Shown in pieces: positions 56,578-62,869 of a stretch of DNA of 64,000 nucleotides. The stretch spans positions 248,001 to 312,000 of the forward strand of contig NZ_BMTN01000007.1 of assembly GCF_014649695.1 (NCBI RefSeq), written 5' to 3'. The translations under genes were made by a program, and so were the position numbers. The notes below the pieces were generated by a model, which saw only the letters and a program-made list of their open reading frames with translations, was not told where the DNA came from and did not search any database. This DNA is from Streptomyces kurssanovii (lineage in GTDB: Bacteria; Actinomycetota; Actinomycetes; Streptomycetales; Streptomycetaceae). Position 1 is the first letter of the stretch. Every line of letters starts with the position of its first letter.

Positions 56578-57261
56578 ATGCGACTGACCCCGACCGAGCG
56601 CGACCGGCTGCTGCTCTTCGGCGCCGCCGAGCTGGCGCGGGCACGCAGGGCCCGCGGTCTGCGGCTCAATGTCCCGGAGGCCACCGCGCTCATAGCGGAC
56701 ACGGTCTGCGAGGCGGCACGTGACGGTCGCCGGCTCGCGGAGGCCATCGCGGCCGCCCGCTCGGTCCTCGGCCCCGACGACGTCCTCCCCGGCGTCGCCG
56801 ACGTGGTGGGGGAGGTCCATGTGGAGGCGGTCTTCGACGACGGGTCACGGCTGGCCGTGGTCTCCGACCCGATCGGCGGCGGACAGGGCGGGGACGCCCC
56901 CGGAGCGCTGCTGCCCGCGCCGCCGCACGACGAGACACCGCCCACCGTGCGGCTGACCGTCCGCAACACCGCCACCGTCCCCGTCAGCGTCACCTCGCAC
57001 TTCCACTTCTTCGAGGCCAACCCGCGTCTGCGCTTCGACCGGGCCGCGGCCTACGGCATGCGGCTCGCCGTCCCCGCGGGTTCGTCGGTCCGCTTCGACG
57101 CGGGCGGTGACGTGGAGGTGGGGCTGCTGCCCATCGGCGGCGACCGCATCGCGATCGGCTTCGCCGGCCTGGTCGACGGACCGCTCGACGCGCCCGGCGC
57201 GAAGGAAGAAGCCCTGCGCAGGGCAGCGGCCTGCGGCTACCTCGGAGCGGAGGAGAACTGA
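56578..57261 (+). CDS. ureAB: Fused urease gamma-beta subunit (UreAB)
   Basis: A 227-residue fusion of the two small urease subunits. Residues 1-100 are gamma ([58 protein letters not shown]) and residues 105-215 are beta (PGALLPAPPHDETPPTVRLTV, SVTSHFHFFEANPRLRFDRA, GMRLAVPAGSSVRFDAGG and IGFAGLVDG). The same fusion occurs as UreA of Helicobacter. Both halves look structurally normal, so a complex with UreC is likely. The stop overlaps the ureC start as TGATG, giving translational coupling. Only a weak binding site (GGAGGTGTGG) precedes the ATG. Confidence 0.92.
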   Translation: MRLTPTERDRLLLFGAAELARARRARGLRLNVPEATALIADTVCEAARDGRRLAEAIAAARSVLGPDDVLPGVADVVGEVHVEAVFDDGSRLAVVSDPIGGGQGGDAPGALLPAPPHDETPPTVRLTVRNTATVPVSVTSHFHFFEANPRLRFDRAAAYGMRLAVPAGSSVRFDAGGDVEVGLLPIGGDRIAIGFAGLVDGPLDAPGAKEEALRRAAACGYLGAEEN

Positions 57262-58943
57262 TGGACCCGTACGAATACGCATCCGTGCACGGACCCCGCG
57301 CCGGGGACCGGGTCGTCCTCGGCGACTCCGGCCTCGTCGTACGGGTCGAGTCCGACGCGCAGAAGCCCGGCGACGAGTTCCTGGCCGGTTTCGGCAAGAC
57401 GGCACGCGACGGACTGCACCTCAAGGCCGCCGCCGTCCGGGAGACGTGCGACGTCGTCATCAGCAACGTCCTGGTGATCGACGCCGTGCTGGGCATCCGC
57501 AAGGTCTCCATCGGCATCCGCGAGGGCCGTATCCACGCCATCGGCCGGGCCGGGAATCCGGACACCCTCGACGGCGTCGACGTCGTCGTCGGCACCGGCA
57601 CCTCGATCGTCTCCGGTGAGGGGCTGATCGCCACCGCGGGCGCCGTCGACACCCATGTCCACCTGCTCTCGCCGCGCATCATGGAGGCGTCCCTCGCCTC
57701 CGGCGTCACCACTGTCATCGGCCAGGAGTTCGGCCCCGTGTGGGGCGTCGGCGTCAACTCGCCCTGGGCGCTGCGGCACGCCTTCAACGCCTTCGACGGC
57801 TGGCCCGTCAACATCGGGTTCCTCGCCCGCGGTTCGTCCTCCGACCCGGCGCCGCTCGTCGAGGCGCTCGCCGAGGGCGGCGCGTCCGGCTTCAAGGTCC
57901 ACGAGGACATGGGCGCCCACACCCGCGCCCTCGACACCGCGCTGCGGGTCGCCGAGGAGCACGACGTACAGGTCGCGCTGCACAGCGACGGCCTGAACGA
58001 GTGCCTGTCCGTCGAGGACACCCTGCGCGTGCTCGACGGACGGACGATCCACGCCTTCCACATCGAGGGCTGCGGCGGAGGGCACGTACCGAACGTGCTC
58101 AAGATGGCGGGCGTGCCGAACGTCATCGGCTCGTCCACCAACCCCACCCTCCCCTTCGGCCGGGACGCCGTCGCCGAGCACTACGGCATGATCGTCTCCG
58201 TCCACGACCTCAAGACCGACCTGCCGGGCGACGCGGCGATGGCCCGCGACCGCATCCGCGCCGGGACGATGGGCGCGGAGGACGTGCTGCACGACCTCGG
58301 GGCGATCGGCATCACCTCGTCCGACGCGCAGGGCATGGGGCGCGCGGGGGAGACCGTACGCCGCACCTTCGCCATGGCGGGCAAGATGAAGGCCGAACGC
58401 GGGCCCCTGGACGGGGACGGAGCGCACGACGACAACGCGCGCGTGCTGCGCTACATGGCCAAGCTGACGATCAATCCCGCCCTCGCGCACGGACTCGCCC
58501 ACGAGATCGGCTCCATCGAGCCCGGCAAGATGGCCGACATCGTGCTGTGGCGGCCCGAGTTCTTCGGCGCCAAGCCCCAACTGGTGCTGAAGTCGGGATT
58601 CCCCGCGTACGGCGTCGTCGGCGACCCGAACGCGGCGACGGACACCTGCGAACCGCTCGTACTCGGGCCGCAGTTCGGTGCCTACGGGGCGACACCGGCC
58701 GACATCTCGGTGGCGTTCGTCGCCCAGGCGGCCGTGGACCTCGGCGCCGATCTGATGCCCACCCGCCGGCGCCGCGTCGCCGTGCGCGGCACCCGCGGCA
58801 TCGGTCCGGGTGACCTGCTGCTCAACTCCCGGCTGGGAGACGTGTCGGTGGACGGACACAGTGGACTGGTCACCCTCGACGGCGACCCGCTGCGCTCGAG
58901 TCCGGCCGAGTCCGTTTCGCTGAACCGCCTCTACTTCCTCTGA
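57261..58943 (+). CDS. ureC: Urease-like alpha subunit, divergent active site
   Basis: A 560-residue amidohydrolase of the urease alpha family. All metal-binding groups are present: DTHVH (about 131-133), the carbamylated lysine and histidine in GFKVHEDMG (about 212), His in ALHSDG, His in FHIEGCGGGH and Asp in TSSDAQGMGR. Differences from ordinary ureases are large: the flap MVCHHL motif reads IVSVHDL, so the flap Cys is Val; the GGGTGPA-GT-ATT-TPG loop reads GQEFGPVWGVGVNSPWAL; and HTEGAGGGHAPD is HIEGCGGGHVPN. No ureD/E/F/G genes are nearby. A neighbouring agmatine deiminase gene suggests a substituted-urea substrate; that is inference. It may also be a weak urease. Confidence 0.85.
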   Translation: MDPYEYASVHGPRAGDRVVLGDSGLVVRVESDAQKPGDEFLAGFGKTARDGLHLKAAAVRETCDVVISNVLVIDAVLGIRKVSIGIREGRIHAIGRAGNPDTLDGVDVVVGTGTSIVSGEGLIATAGAVDTHVHLLSPRIMEASLASGVTTVIGQEFGPVWGVGVNSPWALRHAFNAFDGWPVNIGFLARGSSSDPAPLVEALAEGGASGFKVHEDMGAHTRALDTALRVAEEHDVQVALHSDGLNECLSVEDTLRVLDGRTIHAFHIEGCGGGHVPNVLKMAGVPNVIGSSTNPTLPFGRDAVAEHYGMIVSVHDLKTDLPGDAAMARDRIRAGTMGAEDVLHDLGAIGITSSDAQGMGRAGETVRRTFAMAGKMKAERGPLDGDGAHDDNARVLRYMAKLTINPALAHGLAHEIGSIEPGKMADIVLWRPEFFGAKPQLVLKSGFPAYGVVGDPNAATDTCEPLVLGPQFGAYGATPADISVAFVAQAAVDLGADLMPTRRRRVAVRGTRGIGPGDLLLNSRLGDVSVDGHSGLVTLDGDPLRSSPAESVSLNRLYFL

Positions 58944-58962
58944 GCCCCCCCGCCCCCGGGCT

Positions 58963-59025
58963 CACTCCTTCAGCCCCAGCCTTCAAGCCCCTCCTTCAGC
59001 CCCTCCTTCAAGCCAACGACGCCTT
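58963..59025. repeat. Short pyrimidine-rich imperfect repeats before the agmatine deiminase gene
   Basis: CTTCAGCCCC and CTTCAAGCCCC alternate four times between 58967 and 59016. The block fills most of the gap between ureC and the next gene. Confidence 0.5.
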
Positions 59026-59035
59026 AGGACTTGCC

Positions 59036-60052
59036 GTGACCTTCCGCATGCCGGCCGAATGGGCCCCGCACGAGCGCACCTGGATGGCCTGGCCCGGCCC
59101 CAACCCGACCTTCACCGACGAGGCGGAACTCGCGGAGGCCCGCGCGGCATGGGCGTCCGTGGCCCGGGCCGTACGCCGTTTCGAGCCCGTGACCGTGGTC
59201 GCCGGGACGGGGCAGGTGGCCTCGGCACGGGCACTCCTCGGTCCGGACATCGAGATCGTCGAGCGGGACCTGGACGACGCCTGGATGCGTGACATCGGCC
59301 CGACCTTCGTCACCGACGGCTCCGAACTGGCGGCCGTCGACTGGGTGTTCAACGGCTGGGGCGCGGCCGAGTGGGCGCGCTGGGAGCACGACGCCAAGAT
59401 CGCCCGCCATGTCGCGGATCTCGCGGGCGTCCCCGTGCACCCCTCGCCGCTGGTCAACGAGGGCGGCGCCATCCACGTCGACGGCGAGGGCACCGTCCTG
59501 CTCACGGACACCGTCCAGCTCGGCCCCGAGCGGAACCCCGGCTGGAGCCGGACGGAGGTCGAGGCGGAGATCCACGGCAGGCTCGGCACGGGAAAGGCCA
59601 TCTGGCTGCCGCGCGGTCTGAGCGGCGACTACGGCACGTACGGCACCCGCGGACACGTCGACATCGTCGCCGCCTTCGCCCGCCCCGGCGTCGTCGTGGT
59701 CCACACCCAGCCCGACCCGTCCCACCCCGACCACGAAGTATGCAAGGCGAACGTCGCACTGCTGTCCGCCCAGACGGACGCCAAGGGGCGCCGTCTGGAG
59801 GTCGTCGAGGTCCCGGCCCCGACCAAGCTCCGCGACGAGGACGGCGAGTGGGTCGACTACTCGTACATCAACCACTACCTGTGCAACGGGGGCCTGGTCC
59901 TCTGCGCCTTCGACGACCCGCGCGACGAGATCGCGGCGGGCATCTTCCGCCGGCTCTTCCCCGAGCGGACGGTGACCCTGGTCGACGCGAGGGCGATCTT
60001 CGCGGGCGGCGGCGGCATCCACTGCATCACCCAGCAGCAGCCGCGGGTCTGA
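59036..60052 (+). CDS. Agmatine deiminase family protein
   Basis: A 338-residue guanidino-modifying enzyme that hydrolyses agmatine to N-carbamoylputrescine and ammonia in characterised members. The N-terminus MPAEWAPHERTWMAWPGPNP, DDAWMRDIGPTFV with the catalytic Asp, LVNEGGAIHVDGEGTVL with the Glu, GTRGHVDIVAAF with the His, and the catalytic cysteine in FAGGGGIHCITQQQP near the end are all intact. GTG at 59036 or ATG at 59048 may start it; no good binding site is seen. It lies 92 bp after ureC and 41 bp before the TetR gene. Its product being a substituted urea links it to the urease-like genes. Confidence 0.9.
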   Translation: MTFRMPAEWAPHERTWMAWPGPNPTFTDEAELAEARAAWASVARAVRRFEPVTVVAGTGQVASARALLGPDIEIVERDLDDAWMRDIGPTFVTDGSELAAVDWVFNGWGAAEWARWEHDAKIARHVADLAGVPVHPSPLVNEGGAIHVDGEGTVLLTDTVQLGPERNPGWSRTEVEAEIHGRLGTGKAIWLPRGLSGDYGTYGTRGHVDIVAAFARPGVVVVHTQPDPSHPDHEVCKANVALLSAQTDAKGRRLEVVEVPAPTKLRDEDGEWVDYSYINHYLCNGGLVLCAFDDPRDEIAAGIFRRLFPERTVTLVDARAIFAGGGGIHCITQQQPRV

Positions 60053-60093
60053 TCCCGGGCCGCCGGCAGCACGGGATCGGGTAGAACGTACAG

Positions 60094-60711
60094 GTGACCA
60101 GCACCAGCCCTGCCGGCCCCCGCCGCCGGAACCAGTCCGCCCCACCGCGCGAGCAGCTGCTCGCCGCCGCCATGGCCACCATCGCGGAGCGCGGCCTCGA
60201 CGGGCTGACCATGGCCGGGCTCGGCCGGCAGGTCGGGATGAGCAGCGGGCACCTCCTCTACTACTTCCGCACCAAGGACGAGCTGCTCCTGCAGACGCTG
60301 GAGTGGAGCGAGGGCCGCCTCGGCGCGGAACGCGGCGCGCTGCTGTCCCGGCAGGCGCCGGCCCGTGAGCGGCTCGAGGCGTACGTCGACCTCTACGTCC
60401 CCGACGGGCCGCGCGACCCGCACTGGACGCTCTGGCTCGAGGTGTGGAACCGCTCGCAGAACGCGGACGCCGACATGCACGGCCGACAGGCCGCGATCGA
60501 AGGTGCCTGGCACCGGGACCTGGTCGCGCTCCTGGCGGAGGGAGTCTCCCGCGGTGAGTTCCGCCCGGTGGACCCCGATCGCTTCGCGGCCCGCCTGCGC
60601 GCGCTGCTGGACGGCTTCAGCGTGCATGTCGCCGTGGGTATACCGGGGACGGGGCGCGAGCAGGTGCTGGCGCATGTGGCCGAGTTCGTGTCGGAGTCCC
60701 TGCTCCGCTGA
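60094..60711 (+). CDS. BetI-like TetR regulator of the urease-like cluster
   Basis: A 205-residue TetR protein with the DNA-binding part at residues 20-65 (LLAAAMATIAERGLDGLTMA, then GLGRQVGMSSGHLLYYFRTK) and a ligand domain with LWLEVWNRSQNADADMHGRQ, a pattern of BetI-type regulators, which often respond to quaternary amines, polyamines or related compounds. GTG at 60094 is the start. It is the last gene of the cluster and the most likely owner of the three TTGAGTGACG-type operators upstream of the permease and ureAB genes. That assignment rests on position. Confidence 0.85.
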   Translation: MTSTSPAGPRRRNQSAPPREQLLAAAMATIAERGLDGLTMAGLGRQVGMSSGHLLYYFRTKDELLLQTLEWSEGRLGAERGALLSRQAPARERLEAYVDLYVPDGPRDPHWTLWLEVWNRSQNADADMHGRQAAIEGAWHRDLVALLAEGVSRGEFRPVDPDRFAARLRALLDGFSVHVAVGIPGTGREQVLAHVAEFVSESLLR

Positions 60712-60967
60712 CGCCCGGACCGGGCGGACTTGTTCCCCTACCCGCCCCATCCCGAAACCGGGCTGACTTTGTCAGCCTCGCCGGCGATTGAGGCGCGGGG
60801 GTCCGGTGGGGGTCCCCCCACGCCGCCAGGCGTAGGGGGAGGAGCCCCCGGTTACGGGAAGGGGCGGGGTGGGGAAACGGCCCCGCGCGGCGGACCCGCC
60901 CCGCCAGGGGCGACCGCATCGTGAGACTCCCGTCCACCCCCCGGCGGACCTGTGGCAGACTTCCCCC
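60712..60967. other. Intergenic region with a Streptomyces-type dispersed repeat
   Basis: No gene is visible. The centre (about 60770-60880) has the wording of a common Streptomyces intergenic element (GCCGGCGATTGAGGCGCGGG, then CGGTTACGGGAAGGGGCGGG). Its right part is repeated inverted at 60733-60762. Confidence 0.55.
60733..60876. repeat. Long imperfect inverted repeat around the dispersed element
   Basis: The left arm 60733-60762 (TTCCCCTACCCGCCCCATCC and on) is complementary to 60847-60876 with about 26 of 30 matches. The 84-bp interior contains further hairpins. Confidence 0.6.
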
Positions 60968-61024
60968 GTGCTCTCGTTCGCCATGATTATCGGCAGCAGC
61001 GCGCCGGTCCGCAGTGACCGCTGA
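60968..61024 (+). CDS. Leader peptide upstream of cimA
   Basis: An 18-residue ORF, MLSFAMIIGSSAPVRSDR, starting at GTG 60968 (or 13 residues from ATG 60983). It contains two adjacent isoleucine codons, ATT ATC, and is followed after 55 bp by a hairpin with a T tract, then by cimA, which feeds isoleucine synthesis. This fits attenuation by isoleucine, though only two control codons are present. No ribosome binding site is seen, so it may be leaderless. Confidence 0.6.
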   Translation: MLSFAMIIGSSAPVRSDR

Positions 61025-61079
61025 CCCGTGGACAGCAATCCCGCGGCAGGCGGCACCGTGCCCCAGACCCGCGCGCAGA

Positions 61080-61111
61080 CCTCTCGCACCCGCGAGGGGT
61101 TTTTTCGTTTT
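61080..61111 (+). terminator. Intrinsic terminator of the cimA attenuator
   Basis: CCTCTCGC pairs with GCGAGGGG (one G-T pair) around ACCC, followed by TTTTTTCGTTTT. It lies 99 bp before the cimA start. Confidence 0.8.
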
Positions 61112-61209
61112 ACGGCCTCACCCACGGCCGAATGCGAGCCGCGCGCGATGATGGGGGCAAGTGGAGCCAGACATTCCGGAGCCACTCATCCGACAGGAGT
61201 CAGGACAGC

Positions 61210-62823
61210 ATGACCACCAACGGCCAGGACACGCAGGTCGACGACAGTTTCCATGTCTTCGACACGACGCTGCGCGACGGCGCCCAGCGCGAGGGCATCA
61301 ACCTCACGGTCGCGGACAAGCTGACCATCGCCCGGCACCTGGACGACTTCGGCGTGGGCTTCATCGAGGGCGGCTGGCCGGGCGCGAACCCCCGCGACAC
61401 GGAGTTCTTCGCCCGCGCGCAGAAGGAGATCACCTTCCGCCACGCCCAGCTCGTCGCCTTCGGCGCCACCCGCCGCGCCGGCGGCAAGGCGGCCGAGGAC
61501 CCGCAGGTCAGGGCGCTTCTCGAGTCCGGCGCCCCCGTGGTCACGCTCGTGGCCAAGTCCCACGACCGCCATGTCGAGCTCGCGCTGCGCACGACCCTCG
61601 AGGAGAACCTGGAGATGGTCCGCGACACCGTCTCCTACCTGCGCGAACAAGGCCGGCGGGTGTTCGTCGACTGCGAGCACTTCTTCGACGGTTACCGCGC
61701 GAACCCGGAGTACGCCAAGAACGTCGTCAGAACGGCGCACGAGGCCGGCGCCGACGTGGTGATCCTGTGCGACACCAACGGCGGCATGCTGCCGGCGCAG
61801 GTGCAGGCCGTGGTCTCCACCGTCCTCGCCGACACCGGTGCCCGTCTCGGCATCCACGCCCAGGACGACACCGGCTGCGCCGTCGCCAACACCCTCGCCG
61901 CGGTCGACGCCGGCGCTACGCACGTCCAGTGCACCGCCAACGGCTACGGCGAGCGGGTCGGCAACGCCAACCTCTTCCCGGTCGTCGCCGCGCTGGAGCT
62001 GAAGTACGGCAAGCGGGTCCTGCCGGACGGGGCGCTCGCGGACATGACCCGCGTCTCGCACGCCATCGCCGAGGTCGTCAACCTCACGCCGTCCACCCAC
62101 CAGCCCTACGTGGGCGTCTCCGCCTTCGCCCACAAGGCCGGCCTGCACGCCTCCGCGATCAAGGTCGATCCGGACCTCTACCAGCACATCGACCCCGAAC
62201 TGGTCGGCAACACCATGCGGATGCTGGTGTCCGACATGGCCGGCCGCGCCTCGATCGAGCTCAAGGGCAAGGAGCTCGGCATCGATCTCGGCGGCGACCG
62301 TGAGCTGGTCGGCCGGGTCGTCGAACGCGTCAAGGAGCGCGAGCTCCAGGGCTACACCTACGAGGCCGCCGACGCCTCGTTCGAGCTGCTGCTGCGCGCC
62401 GAGGCGGAAGGCAGGGTCCGCCGCTACTACCGCACCGAGTCCTGGCGGGCGATCGTGGAGGACCGCCCGGACGGCACGCACGCCAACGAGGCCACGGTGA
62501 AGGTCTGGGCCAAGGGCGAGCGCATCGTCGCCACCGCGGAGGGCAACGGACCGGTCAACGCACTCGACCGCGCGATGCGCGTGGGCCTGGAGCGGATCTA
62601 CCCGCAGCTCGCGAAGCTGGAGCTGGTCGACTACAAGGTCCGTATCCTCGAGGGCCGCCACGGCACCGGCTCGACGACCCGGGTGCTGATCACGACCGGT
62701 GACGGCAACGGCGAATGGGCCACGGTCGGCGTCGCGGACAACATCATCGCCGCGTCCTGGCAGGCCCTGGAGGACGCGTACACCTACGGTCTGCTGCGCG
62801 CCGGCGTCGAGCCGACGGAGTAG
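61210..62823 (+). CDS. cimA: Citramalate synthase
   Basis: A 537-residue member of the isopropylmalate/homocitrate synthase family of the CimA type. It condenses pyruvate with acetyl-CoA to citramalate, giving a threonine-independent route to 2-ketobutyrate and isoleucine. Motifs are FDTTLRDGAQREGINLTVAD, GFIEGGWPGANPRDTEFF, DVVILCDTNGGMLPAQVQ, the metal-binding GIHAQDDTGCAVANTL and CTANGYGERVGNANL, plus a C-terminal LeuA-type dimer domain (about 395-530) that binds the feedback amino acid. The ATG at 61210 has AGGAG 9 nt upstream. Control by the upstream attenuator is likely. Confidence 0.92.
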   Translation: MTTNGQDTQVDDSFHVFDTTLRDGAQREGINLTVADKLTIARHLDDFGVGFIEGGWPGANPRDTEFFARAQKEITFRHAQLVAFGATRRAGGKAAEDPQVRALLESGAPVVTLVAKSHDRHVELALRTTLEENLEMVRDTVSYLREQGRRVFVDCEHFFDGYRANPEYAKNVVRTAHEAGADVVILCDTNGGMLPAQVQAVVSTVLADTGARLGIHAQDDTGCAVANTLAAVDAGATHVQCTANGYGERVGNANLFPVVAALELKYGKRVLPDGALADMTRVSHAIAEVVNLTPSTHQPYVGVSAFAHKAGLHASAIKVDPDLYQHIDPELVGNTMRMLVSDMAGRASIELKGKELGIDLGGDRELVGRVVERVKERELQGYTYEAADASFELLLRAEAEGRVRRYYRTESWRAIVEDRPDGTHANEATVKVWAKGERIVATAEGNGPVNALDRAMRVGLERIYPQLAKLELVDYKVRILEGRHGTGSTTRVLITTGDGNGEWATVGVADNIIAASWQALEDAYTYGLLRAGVEPTE

Positions 62824-62828
62824 TGCGC

Positions 62829-62861
62829 GGGGGGCGGCCCGGGTGACAGGGCCGCCCCCTT
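62829..62861. terminator. Bidirectional terminator after cimA
   Basis: GGGGGGCGGCCC and GGGCCGCCCCC pair around GGGTGACA, between cimA and the convergent GH30 gene. Confidence 0.7.
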
Positions 62862-62869
62862 CCCTGCTC

